Assembly: GCA_026224825.1 (NCBI GenBank)
Contig: JAMFRO010000018.1
Location: forward strand, 154,537-218,536
Source of the DNA: a bacterium
Lineage (GTDB): Bacteria; Pseudomonadota; Alphaproteobacteria; Acetobacterales; Acetobacteraceae
DNA: 64,000 nt
Direction of reading: 5' to 3'
Shown here: positions 43,131 to 51,329 of the stretch, piece by piece
Layout of the letters: each line of letters begins with the position of its first letter
Numbering within the stretch: position 1 is the first letter of the stretch
The notes under the pieces: generated by a model
Database searches by the model: none
Seen by the model: only the letters and a program-made list of their open reading frames with translations
Told to the model about the DNA's origin: nothing
Translations under genes and position numbers: made by a program

Positions 43131-44111
43131 TCATGAGCCGGGAAATGGAAATGCCTTGTCAAACCCGTAGCTGATATCAGAATGATTCTGGAGCAGGCCG
43201 GAATCGGCATATAAATCCGCCAACTGCTGCACGGTGGCGATGCGCGTGTCATCGATTTTTGCCGTCTGATAGCTGTCGAGCGCCACGTAGGCGGCTGCTA
43301 CATCTTCCGGCACACCGGTATCCTTGGCGAATCCGGCAGCGAATGCGGCGGGATTTGCTGCCGCCCAGCGCCGCGCCTGGCCGAAGCGGGATATGAAATC
43401 CGTAAGCTGTGGCTGCTTATTGGCGATCGCTTCATCCGTCGCCACGATGAAGCCGAGCCCTGCCAGCAGACCTTGGGGAATCGGCAATGGCCGCAGGCCG
43501 TCATGCAGCTCGCCGGCGGCTACATAGGGTTCCCAGGTTGCCCAGGCATCCACGGCACCTGTGCTGAGGCTGGAGAGGCTGTCGCTTGGGTCGAGAAACG
43601 TAAAGGTTACGGCATTCAGCGGCAGGCCTGCCTGGCGCAATGCTGCCAGGGTGATGTAATGCCCGGTGGAGCCGCGCACCACCGCCACACGCTTGCCCCG
43701 CAAATCCGCGATGCTGGTGATGGGGGATTTTTGCTCCACCAGAATCGCGGCACTGCTCAGGTTTTTATTGGTATAGTTGAGTGCCGCTATGGCGCGGGCT
43801 TTCGGTTTTGATACCAGAAAGAATACGAAAGGTGCGTCACCGCCGATGCCGGCATCGATGGCCCCCGCGTTCAATGCTTCAAACAACAATGCCGCATCGG
43901 CGAATTCCGCCCATTTGATCTCATAATTTAAATTCTCCAAGGCGCCTGAGAGTTGCAGCAAGGATTGCATGCCCCCTTTCTGATCGCCAAGCGTCAGCAC
44001 TGGTTTGGGCATGTGCTTGCGGCAGCCAACGAGAGGTGCTGCCAATAGGCCGCCCAGGGCCAATCCGTTCAACTGCCGCCGTCCGAATCTCCGTGCTGTT
44101 TCGTTCATCAT
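43131..44111 (-). CDS. AsfC-like ABC substrate-binding lipoprotein
   Basis: A 326-residue binding protein of the SsuA/nitrate-sulfonate family with a lipobox-like LAAPLVGC after twin Arg residues (RRFGRRQLNG), so it may be membrane-anchored or Tat-exported. Body motifs such as ITSIADLRGKRVAVVRGSTGHY are shared with the binding protein at 30.4 kb, which makes them paralogues. Its place next to a LysR gene and AsfAB-like genes matches asfC in P. putida S-313. No permease or ATPase lies beside it. Start ATG 44111 is a choice; GTG at 44120 is possible. Confidence 0.85.
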   Translation of the reverse strand: MMNETARRFGRRQLNGLALGGLLAAPLVGCRKHMPKPVLTLGDQKGGMQSLLQLSGALENLNYEIKWAEFADAALLFEALNAGAIDAGIGGDAPFVFFLVSKPKARAIAALNYTNKNLSSAAILVEQKSPITSIADLRGKRVAVVRGSTGHYITLAALRQAGLPLNAVTFTFLDPSDSLSSLSTGAVDAWATWEPYVAAGELHDGLRPLPIPQGLLAGLGFIVATDEAIANKQPQLTDFISRFGQARRWAAANPAAFAAGFAKDTGVPEDVAAAYVALDSYQTAKIDDTRIATVQQLADLYADSGLLQNHSDISYGFDKAFPFPGS

Positions 44112-44286
44112 CACGCTCACTTTTGTAGAGTTTAATGTTATCCATTTAATAGAGATAAAGGGAAAGCAAAGCGAGATTGTATTTACTCATGCATCGATTT
44201 GAAAACCTGATGGTTGCCGCGAAACTGCGCCTCGTTGATCCAGGGGCTCGGCTTGCTCAGCCTTAACCAGGTGAAGCAGCTTGTGC

Positions 44287-44318
44287 CGCCGCTCACCATC
44301 AACGCCGCTCACCATCAA
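44287..44318. repeat. 16-bp perfect tandem duplication
   Basis: CGCCGCTCACCATCAA occurs twice back to back. It lies outside any supported gene, 172 bp ahead of the LysR start. It may be a regulator-binding repeat or a plain slippage event. Confidence 0.9.
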
Positions 44319-44415
44319 GCCAAGCAGCGGCCCCGCCGAGCTGGGCAATCCGCCGGCCTCTGGTATCGGCTTGCGCGCGAAGTTCGAGCGGCCAAAATGG
44401 TGGGGTTGCATAATA

Positions 44416-44430
44416 CTACTTATCAAGTAG
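44416..44430. promoter_or_regulatory. Palindrome upstream of the LysR gene
   Basis: CTACTT-ATC-AAGTAG is a perfect 6-bp inverted repeat 59 bp before the LysR start codon, in an AT-rich promoter-like stretch (TATATAG follows). LysR-type regulators often bind such sites to control themselves and the divergent gene. Confidence 0.45.
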
Positions 44431-44489
44431 ATATATAGCCTAGTCCTTAATGGTAGAACAATGTCCTGTTTTCAGTCCGGTACCACCGC

Positions 44490-45329
44490 ATGGCGGTGAA
44501 TCTTCCCATGGAGCTGCTGCGCAGCTTCGTCGCCATCATCGATACCGGGTCCATGCTGCAGGCCACGGAGCGCGTCTTCCTTACGCAATCGGCGCTCTCG
44601 TTGCAGATGCGGCGGCTGGAAGAGCTGGTGCGTCAGCCTTTGTTCAACCGCCAGGGGCGCCGGCTACGGCTTACCCCGGCGGGGGAGCGGCTGCTGCGCA
44701 CCGCGCGAGATATTCTGGCTCTTAATGACCAGGTGCTCGCCGCGTTGCAGGGCCAGGCGCTCTCCGGCTCGGTGCGGCTGGGGATGAATCAGGATTTTGC
44801 GGAGATCTTTCTGCCCGGCGTGCTGAACGAATTCATCACCTCCTACCCCGAGATACAGACCCAGGTGCGGGTGGGTGGCAGCCAGGAGCTGCTCGACCTG
44901 CTCGCCAATGGCCAGCTCGACCTGGTCCTCTGCGTCCGCCCGGAGGATGACCACAAGCTGCTGAAAACCGTGCCGATGGGGTGGTTCGGCCATTCGCATC
45001 TGCTGGACCGCGAGGTGCTGCCGCTGGCCCTGCTGGAGCCGCCTTGCCTGTTCCGCGCCGCCGCCTTGCAGCGGCTGGAGGCCGCGGGGCGGCGCTTCCG
45101 TGTGCTGGTGGAAACGGCCAGCCTGTCCGGCATACGCGCGGCCGTGCAGGCTGGCCTTGCCATCACCTGCCGGGGGCCGCTGTTCGCGGATATCGCCCCG
45201 CTGCTGCCGGCCGATTCCCTGCCGTCCCTCTCCCGTGCCGGTTATGCGATTTATGATTCTCCTTGCCCCTCGCCGGCGGCCAGCCGGTTGGAGGTATTGC
45301 TGCGGCAAGCCGTGCTGGCCTTGAACTGA
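44490..45329 (+). CDS. LysR-family transcriptional regulator (AsfR-like)
   Basis: A 279-residue LysR-type regulator. The winged-helix DNA-binding domain is residues ~5-62 (SFVAIIDTGSMLQATERVF, then QSALSLQMRRLEEL), followed by the co-inducer domain. In the asf locus of P. putida S-313 a LysR protein (AsfR) controls asfABC and is divergent from it; here it is divergent from the AsfC-like gene. Its effector is not predictable. It ends 6 bp from the convergent AraC gene, with overlap of no coding sequence. Confidence 0.88.
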   Translation: MAVNLPMELLRSFVAIIDTGSMLQATERVFLTQSALSLQMRRLEELVRQPLFNRQGRRLRLTPAGERLLRTARDILALNDQVLAALQGQALSGSVRLGMNQDFAEIFLPGVLNEFITSYPEIQTQVRVGGSQELLDLLANGQLDLVLCVRPEDDHKLLKTVPMGWFGHSHLLDREVLPLALLEPPCLFRAAALQRLEAAGRRFRVLVETASLSGIRAAVQAGLAITCRGPLFADIAPLLPADSLPSLSRAGYAIYDSPCPSPAASRLEVLLRQAVLALN

Positions 45330-45335
45330 ACCGGC

Positions 45336-46433
45336 TCAGTCCATGGGCATAATGCTGCGCGATTGCAGCCGCAGCTTGGTCGGTGAGGTTGAAAACCAGA
45401 AATTGCAGCGCCGCGTCAATACCGATGGTTCGGCGAAACCCAGCCTTTCCGATATGCTGGAGAATTCGAGGTTGGTGTGCTGGACATAATAGAGCATGGC
45501 ATCGCGCCGGACTTCATCCTTGATCTGCTGGAATGAGGTGCCGTCGGCCGTCAGCCGGCGGTGTAATGTGCGCGAGTGCATGTTGAGTTTGGCGGCCACT
45601 TCTTCATTCGTGCAATGCCCGGTGCCGAGGCATTGGATGACCCAGCCGCGCACCTGCACGGGAAGTGGTGGAGAATGCTGGGTGAATTCGGTGTCGATGA
45701 AAGAGGTTGCCGCTTGATAGGTGGTTGGATCAGGGTTGGTGATCGGGCAGGCCATGTCCTGCTCCGAAAACAACAAGCCATCCTCGTTCTGCCCGAACAA
45801 AACCTCGCAGCCGAAATAGCGGCGATAAATATCGGGCGATGATAATGGCTGGTGACGGAAATGCACCTTTCGTGCACGTACATAGCCACTGGTGATCTCC
45901 ATCGCACCAAGGCTGCCGATGAGCATGATCTGTTCTACGGCCTGGGTTTTATTGGCGATGCGGTCCAGCAGAATGTCGTGGCTGGAAAACACGGTTTTTT
46001 CCTGCCTGTCCGGGCGCAGCCAGATGCGTGCGGATAGGCTGTGGGCGAAATTATGGGTGGCAACGTAGCTCAATGCCTCGCCAAAACTCGTTGAGTTTTT
46101 CATTACCGGGCCGAGCGGGCCGTAAATATCGCACCCGCCCTGGCGCCGGGCCAGCCGCATGCCGAAATCCGGGCAGTTCAACTCCACCGCCGCGATTTCC
46201 AGGAGCTGGATCGTTTGCCGGTAACTGGCTGCCAGCGCATCGCCGGCGGCATGTCCCGGTTCTATGCCGGCCTTGCGCAGCAGGAGGGCTGGTTGGCCGC
46301 CAAGTTCTTCGGCCAGCTCAGGAAAGAACCGGAGCATGCTGGCGTGCACGGCATCGACGACATCGACCGGGCTACTGGCTTGTGCATCTACCACCTCGTT
46401 ACCGGGTCCCTTGATCGTCTGGATCTGCGCCAA
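45336..46433 (-). CDS. AraC-family transcriptional regulator (Arabinose_bd N-domain)
   Basis: A 365-residue regulator with an N-terminal ligand-type domain of the PF12625 (Arabinose_bd) group, often seen near aromatic or lipid catabolism genes, and a C-terminal AraC DNA-binding domain (EVAAKLNMHSRTLHRRLTADG, then ERLGFAEPSVLTRRC). The TTG start at 46433 is supported by GGAGG 6 nt upstream. It lies directly downstream of the SDR-Baeyer-Villiger pair on the same strand and probably regulates it. Confidence 0.88.
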   Translation of the reverse strand: MAQIQTIKGPGNEVVDAQASSPVDVVDAVHASMLRFFPELAEELGGQPALLLRKAGIEPGHAAGDALAASYRQTIQLLEIAAVELNCPDFGMRLARRQGGCDIYGPLGPVMKNSTSFGEALSYVATHNFAHSLSARIWLRPDRQEKTVFSSHDILLDRIANKTQAVEQIMLIGSLGAMEITSGYVRARKVHFRHQPLSSPDIYRRYFGCEVLFGQNEDGLLFSEQDMACPITNPDPTTYQAATSFIDTEFTQHSPPLPVQVRGWVIQCLGTGHCTNEEVAAKLNMHSRTLHRRLTADGTSFQQIKDEVRRDAMLYYVQHTNLEFSSISERLGFAEPSVLTRRCNFWFSTSPTKLRLQSRSIMPMD

Positions 46434-46455
46434 TACTATCCTCCAAAAAATGTCC

Positions 46456-47370
46456 TCAGCGTTTTTGCGTCACCATCTCAAAACTGCGGGTCAGATGGTC
46501 GACATAGCCGGAGGGCACGGGGGGCAGGATCCATTGCTTGCTCGTGTCGCGGATTGTGCCGATGTTCTGCCCGATTTGTTCGATTGTCCAATCCGGGCGG
46601 TAAACCCCCTCCGTCTCGGCGACATAGGCGCGGGCAACGCGGCCACCCACCGCGATGAACATTTCACCCGAGACCGAGCAGGATTCATGCGCGAGCCAGC
46701 CAACCACGGGTGCGACCAGTTCCGGGCCCATGGGCGGGTATTGCGAAATATCGAGACCATCGGCCATGCGGGTGACCGCACCCGGGAGGATGATATTGGA
46801 TTTGATCCCGCGTGCCGCGCCTTCGATGGCGACGATATTGTTGAGCCCGATCATGCCGGCTTTCGAAACGCCGTAATTCACGACGTTGTTTGTGCCGTAC
46901 AGCCCGCCGATGGATGAGGTCAGCACCACACGCCCATAGCCTGCTTTGGCCAGGAGCGGGAAGGCGGGGCGCACGACATTGAATGCCCCCATGAGGTGCA
47001 CATCGACCACGGCCTTGAAATCCTCGTAGCTGATCTCTTCAAGGGAGCCGTAGCGGACGTTGCCGGCATTATGGATGAGGATGTCGATGCGCCCGAAATG
47101 ATCCAGAGCGGCGTGGATGATCTCCGCACCGCCTTCCGGCGTGGCGACCGAGGCGGTGCAGGCAAATGCCTCGCCGCCGGCCTCGCGGATTTCGCGCACG
47201 ACCTCTTCGGCGGGGCCGGCGTCAACGCCGTCGCCATGCATGCTGCTGCCGAGATCATTGACGATGATTTTTGCACCGCGCGCGCCGAGCAGCCGGGCAT
47301 ATTCCCGGCCCAGCCCGCGCCCGGCGCCGGTGATGACGGCGACGCGATTGTCGAATCTGTCGTCAGACAT
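46456..47370 (-). CDS. SDR-family dehydrogenase (MFE2-like)
   Basis: A 304-residue short-chain dehydrogenase of the HSD17B4/MFE2 type: TGAGRGLGREYARLLGARGA at the start, HNAG, SIGGLYGTNN, the catalytic YGVSKAG and a long C-terminal tail (EMFIAVGGRVARAYVAETEG). These act as (3R)-hydroxyacyl-CoA dehydrogenases in bulky side-chain degradation. It overlaps the stop region of the Baeyer-Villiger gene by 8 bp, so the two are one operon, perhaps for steroid or terpene side chains (inference). Confidence 0.9.
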   Translation of the reverse strand: MSDDRFDNRVAVITGAGRGLGREYARLLGARGAKIIVNDLGSSMHGDGVDAGPAEEVVREIREAGGEAFACTASVATPEGGAEIIHAALDHFGRIDILIHNAGNVRYGSLEEISYEDFKAVVDVHLMGAFNVVRPAFPLLAKAGYGRVVLTSSIGGLYGTNNVVNYGVSKAGMIGLNNIVAIEGAARGIKSNIILPGAVTRMADGLDISQYPPMGPELVAPVVGWLAHESCSVSGEMFIAVGGRVARAYVAETEGVYRPDWTIEQIGQNIGTIRDTSKQWILPPVPSGYVDHLTRSFEMVTQKR

Positions 47371-49195
47371 TGGTCGTTTCCAGCCCGTCGAGATTACCGC
47401 CGTCGCGCCAATTCTTCAGCACGGTTTCATAGGCATACCAGCCTGGCCCATATACATCGCCAGCATAGGAGCGCGGCTTTTCAGCACTTTCGCCGTTAAA
47501 ATAGCTGGGTGTGCATTCGCGCGTGAAGGCCGAAGCATCATAAGCGGTCTCGCGCATATGCTGCACCCAGGCATCCTGCGCTTCCTGGCTGGGCTCCGCC
47601 GCCGTTACGCCGCGGTGGTTCAGTTCCTTGATGATGTAAGCGATCTGGCGATCATGCAGATCCATCTGCTCGGTCGTGCTGGCATTCAGCGCGCTCTGCA
47701 CATAGCCGGTAAAATACATATTTGGAAAACCGCGCGTCATGATACCATGCAATGTTGTATAGCCATCGCGCCAATGGTCGTAGAGTGATTTGCCGTTCCG
47801 CCCCTCGATCACATCGATACCCCAGCGTCGGTCGAGATCGCTGCTGACCTCGAAGCCGGAGGCAAAGATCATGCAATCGATCTCATATTCCACACCGTTT
47901 GCGATGAACCCTTTTTCCGTCATGCATTCCACACCGCGTGTGGCCGACACGTCGATCAATTTTACATTCGGGCGGTTGAAAGTTGGGTAGAAATCATCGT
48001 TCGAGGCGGGGCGTTTGCAAAGATAGCGATACCAGGGTTTTAAGGCATTGGCTGTATCTTTGTCCTGCACCAGCCCGTCAACACGGGCGCGCAGGCGTTC
48101 CATCACGCGGTAATCCATCTGCTCACGCCGTGCCACGGCTTGTTCCGCTGTCAGCGCGGGCCAGCCTTCGGCGGTGAATTCTTCGGCAAGGTTGCGCGTG
48201 ATTTCCGTCCAGATGTCGCAGATCAGATCTGGTTCAGGTGTCGGGATGCCTTCCATCGCCTGGCGATGAAAATTCTTTTTGCGCTCCTGCTGCCAACCCG
48301 GTTGCAGGGTTTGCACCCATTCCGGATCGGTCGAAGGGTTGTTACGCTTGTCAACGGTCGAGGGCGTACGTTGCAGCACGTAAAGCTGCTTGGTATATTT
48401 GCCGAGATAGGGCACCGCCTGCACTGAGGTCGCACCTGTGCCGATAATCGCCACACGCTTGTCGGCGAGCTTGTCGAGCTGCGGGTCGCGGTTGTTGCCG
48501 CCCGTGTATTCGTAATCCCACCGGCTGGTGTGGAACATCTTGCCCTTGAATTCGGCAATACCGGGAATGCCCGGCAGTTTCGGAATGTTGAGCAGCCCGT
48601 TGGCCATGATCACATGGCGTGCACGAATATCATCGCCGCGGTCGGTGGTAACATGCCAACGCTGGATGCTGTCGTCCCAGCGCAGGCCGGTGACCAAGGT
48701 CTGAAATAACGCAGCGCCGCCAAGGTTGAATTTTTTGACGATGAGCTTGAAATAATCATAGATCTCATAGCCTGCGGAGAATTTTTTCGTAGGCATGAAG
48801 CCGGTTTCTTCCAGAAGCGGCAGATAGCAATAGGCATCATTATCGCACTGCAGGCCTGGGTAGCGGTTCCAATACCATACGCCACCCCAATCGCCTGAAT
48901 GGTCGATATTGCGGAAATTGGTGATGCCGGCATTCTTCAGATGATAGGCGGCAAGCAGCCCTGTCCAACCCGCACCCAATATGGCGACGTCGAGATCTTC
49001 GGAAATGGATTCGCGCGGCTGGAAGGCTGTGTGCGGGTCTTGCGCATACACATCCTCGAATTCGCCGGTGGCGCGGACATATTGGTTGGTGGCTTCGCGC
49101 ATCACGCGCTTGTCGCGCTCGTGCAGATAGCGTTCCCGGAGTGCGGCGATATCGACGGCTTCGGGCGGCGGAACGATTGTGGGTTGGCACGTCAT
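47363..49195 (-). CDS. Flavin-dependent Baeyer-Villiger monooxygenase
   Basis: A 610-residue class B flavin monooxygenase. The FAD motif VAILGAGWTGLLAAYH lies near residue 70, the Baeyer-Villiger fingerprint appears as FKGKMFHTSRWDY, and the NADPH motif is IIGTGATSVQAVP near residue 225. These enzymes insert oxygen next to a ketone, giving an ester or lactone, using NADPH and O2. The ~50-residue N-terminal extension is longer than in cyclohexanone monooxygenase. GAGGTAAAC precedes the ATG. Substrate class (steroid, terpenoid or cyclic ketone) is inferred from neighbours only. Confidence 0.93.
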   Translation of the reverse strand: MTCQPTIVPPPEAVDIAALRERYLHERDKRVMREATNQYVRATGEFEDVYAQDPHTAFQPRESISEDLDVAILGAGWTGLLAAYHLKNAGITNFRNIDHSGDWGGVWYWNRYPGLQCDNDAYCYLPLLEETGFMPTKKFSAGYEIYDYFKLIVKKFNLGGAALFQTLVTGLRWDDSIQRWHVTTDRGDDIRARHVIMANGLLNIPKLPGIPGIAEFKGKMFHTSRWDYEYTGGNNRDPQLDKLADKRVAIIGTGATSVQAVPYLGKYTKQLYVLQRTPSTVDKRNNPSTDPEWVQTLQPGWQQERKKNFHRQAMEGIPTPEPDLICDIWTEITRNLAEEFTAEGWPALTAEQAVARREQMDYRVMERLRARVDGLVQDKDTANALKPWYRYLCKRPASNDDFYPTFNRPNVKLIDVSATRGVECMTEKGFIANGVEYEIDCMIFASGFEVSSDLDRRWGIDVIEGRNGKSLYDHWRDGYTTLHGIMTRGFPNMYFTGYVQSALNASTTEQMDLHDRQIAYIIKELNHRGVTAAEPSQEAQDAWVQHMRETAYDASAFTRECTPSYFNGESAEKPRSYAGDVYGPGWYAYETVLKNWRDGGNLDGLETTNV

Positions 49196-49232
49196 GTTTA
49201 CCTCGGAATCATTTCAGGTGATGATGGTGGCG

Positions 49233-49292
49233 TCAGCCGCGAACTTTCTCGCGGTCGGCAAGCGGGCGCAATTCCTCGGATACGGTATCCAT
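49233..49292 (-). CDS. Short leader-type ORF upstream of the monooxygenase
   Basis: A 19-residue frame (begins MDTVSEELRP, ends EKVRG) lies 37 bp before the Baeyer-Villiger gene on its strand and has an AAAGAGGA ribosome site 9 nt before the ATG. It could be a leader peptide or the remnant of a gene start. No family is recognised. The rest of the gap 49293-49621 holds an ATATATA-rich stretch near 49400 and a run of small frames, with no gene I can support. Confidence 0.3.
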   Translation of the reverse strand: MDTVSEELRPLADREKVRG

Positions 49293-49621
49293 GACTGTCG
49301 TTCCTCTTTCGGCCGTTTGTCCTGTCTGGCATGCGGCCTTATTTGAGCAGATGCTATCCACCCTGCGCCCCTGCCGCTTGACCGATTCAGACAAATATAT
49401 ATCTGCGCCCAAGAGTTCTGTACAGTGCCAAATGACCTCGCTGCCCCTACACGCCGGACCTGCGCACTTACCAAGATATTCGAAAAGATCAGGAATCGCT
49501 TAGCCGATATCTTCGTCAGTATCACCAACGCAGGCTTGGCATTGCCGCGGATGAGTAAGATACTCGTCTTGAAAATGCGCACGCCGGCTGTGATATGCCC
49601 GGTGAATGAACGGGGGGCAGA

Positions 49622-50434
49622 ATGGATATAGGCGTTGAAGGCAAGGTGGTGATCGTGACTGGTGCCACCGCCAATATCGGGCGGGCCATAGCATTGGATT
49701 TTGCCGCGGAGCGCGCGAAACTGGTTGCGGTGGGGCGCGATGCTGAGGCGGGCGGGCGCGTGGTGGCCGAGGCGCTCGCGCGCGGTGCATCTGCCGCGAT
49801 TTTCGTGCAGGCGGATTTGCTGGATCCCGCATCGCCGGCGCGGATTTTGGCGGCGGCTGAAGCTTTGGGGCCGGTTGCGGTGCTGGTGAATAATGTCGGC
49901 GGCAATGTCGGCGCCGGGTTTTTTGTCGATTCCACCCCCGAAAGCTGGCAGGGCGATATCGACATCACCTTGATGACGACCTTGCGGATGACGCATGCGG
50001 TGCTGCCCGGCATGATCGCGCGTAAAACCGGCCGCATCATCAACATCGGCTCCACCGCCGGGCTGGTGGGGGATTACATGCTGCCGATCTATTCCGCGGC
50101 GAAGAGTGCGGTGCATGGTTTTACCCGCGTGCTGGCCAAGGAGGTCGGGCCGCATGGCATCACTGTCAACTGCGTGGCGCCTTATGGCACGGTCGCGGAG
50201 GATCCGGCGGCTTATAGCAAAGGCAGCCGCTTCCATCCGGATAGTGGATTCTTCAAAAATGCTTTTACCGGTGTGGCGCCTGAGGATATGAAAAAACGCG
50301 CCCGTACCGGACCGTTGGCCCGCCCTGTGGCGCGGCCCGAAGAGGTTTCGGCCGCTGTGCTGTATCTCGCCTCCAGCCGGTCCGACTTCGTCACCGGCCA
50401 GATCATGCAGGTCGATGGCGGGACGTTGCTATGA
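49622..50434 (+). CDS. SDR-family oxidoreductase
   Basis: A 270-residue short-chain dehydrogenase with TGATANIGRAIALDFA at residues 12-27, NNVGG at the NAG position, the catalytic Ser (IGSTAG) and YSAAK, and the C-terminal TGQIMQVDGGTLL. The ATG follows GGGGGGCAG. Its stop overlaps the next gene by 4 bp (ATGA). The pair with a TIM-barrel isomerase suggests oxidation and isomerisation of a sugar-acid or polyol-like compound, or linkage to the nearby monooxygenase pathway; the substrate is unknown. Confidence 0.9.
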   Translation: MDIGVEGKVVIVTGATANIGRAIALDFAAERAKLVAVGRDAEAGGRVVAEALARGASAAIFVQADLLDPASPARILAAAEALGPVAVLVNNVGGNVGAGFFVDSTPESWQGDIDITLMTTLRMTHAVLPGMIARKTGRIINIGSTAGLVGDYMLPIYSAAKSAVHGFTRVLAKEVGPHGITVNCVAPYGTVAEDPAAYSKGSRFHPDSGFFKNAFTGVAPEDMKKRARTGPLARPVARPEEVSAAVLYLASSRSDFVTGQIMQVDGGTLL

Positions 50435-51249
50435 TGCGCCCGCGCGGTATTGGGATCGATTTCATCAGCGTTTTCGGACTGCCGCCGGTTCAGTTCGTGG
50501 CGCTGGCGGCGGAGCTGGGTTGCCAGCACATCAGCATCGCTCTCACCCCAATGCCGGGCAATCCGCTGGGTTATCCGCTCTGGTCATTACGGGATGACGC
50601 CGGGTTACGAAAAGATCTGATCGCGGCGTTGCGCGATCACGACATCACCATCTCGCTCGGCGAGGGTTTTCTTGTCAGGCCCGGCACGGATATATGCGAG
50701 GCGGCCGGCGATATGGCGTTGATGCGTGAGCTCGGTATTCCGCGTATCAACATCGTGCCGATCGACCCGGATTGGTCCCGCGGCATTGATCAGTTGTCGC
50801 TGTTTGCTGAGATGGCCGATGCAAATGGCTTGGCCGCAACGCTGGAATATATGCCGGGCATGCGGATTGGCGACCTTGCAACTTCCGCTGCTGCTGTGAC
50901 TGAAGTTGGTAATCCGAATTTGCGCCTGCTCATCGATGCCATGCATCTGTTCCGTTCAGGTGGTGGGGCGGCGGATGTTGCGGCACTCGCGCCGGAGATG
51001 ATCGGCTATGTGCAATTATGCGATGTGCCCGTGATATCGAAATATGAGTCCTATGCCGACGAGGCCCGTTATTATCGTCTGCCCCCTGGTGAGGGAGAGC
51101 TTCCCTTACAGGAGTTGATAAATGCGCTGCCGCGCGATTTGATGCTGGGGCTGGAAGTGCCGATGCTAGGCGAGGCGCAAGCCGGCATCGGCCCGTATGA
51201 GCGGTTGAGCAGATGCGTGCAGGCGGCACGCGCACTTAGTGTGATGTGA
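50431..51249 (+). CDS. Sugar phosphate isomerase/epimerase (AP endonuclease 2 fold)
   Basis: A 272-residue xylose-isomerase-like TIM barrel. Metal-binding acids can be seen at the strand ends: the Glu in AATLEYMPG, the Asp/His in LLIDAMHLFRSGG, the Asp in VQLCDVP and the Glu in LGLEVPM. These match the family's four-residue divalent metal site. Members include hydroxypyruvate isomerases, epimerases and dehydratases; function here is not resolved. The gene is translationally coupled to the SDR before it. Confidence 0.88.
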   Translation: MMRPRGIGIDFISVFGLPPVQFVALAAELGCQHISIALTPMPGNPLGYPLWSLRDDAGLRKDLIAALRDHDITISLGEGFLVRPGTDICEAAGDMALMRELGIPRINIVPIDPDWSRGIDQLSLFAEMADANGLAATLEYMPGMRIGDLATSAAAVTEVGNPNLRLLIDAMHLFRSGGGAADVAALAPEMIGYVQLCDVPVISKYESYADEARYYRLPPGEGELPLQELINALPRDLMLGLEVPMLGEAQAGIGPYERLSRCVQAARALSVM

Positions 51250-51329
51250 TCACGGGCACCTGCATGTGCTTCATGCTCCTCTCGTCGTCATCGAGATCTT
51301 CACGCAGCCGGCGGCGCAAAACACTGGCG

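Larger units (their letters stand above)
44121..44489. other. Intergenic region before the LysR gene
   Basis: This 369-bp gap between the divergent binding-protein and LysR genes holds no gene I can support. The frames of ~75 codons at 44187-44438 show no recognisable motif. It contains a 16-bp tandem duplication (44287-44318) and a short palindrome (44416-44430), and the outer ~60 bp on each side are AT-rich as expected for the two promoters. Confidence 0.5.

Noticed and set aside
42751..43134. 127-codon minus-strand frame
   Set aside because: It runs through the terminator and mixes frames of the TauD remnant; the remnant itself explains the coding-like signal.
44187..44438. ~75-codon frames before the LysR gene on both strands
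   Set aside because: They contain the 16-bp duplication, have no homology I can recognise and no ribosome site.
49214..50236. 340-codon minus-strand frame over the SDR gene
   Set aside because: Antisense to a well-supported SDR with TGxxxxxG and YxxxK motifs.
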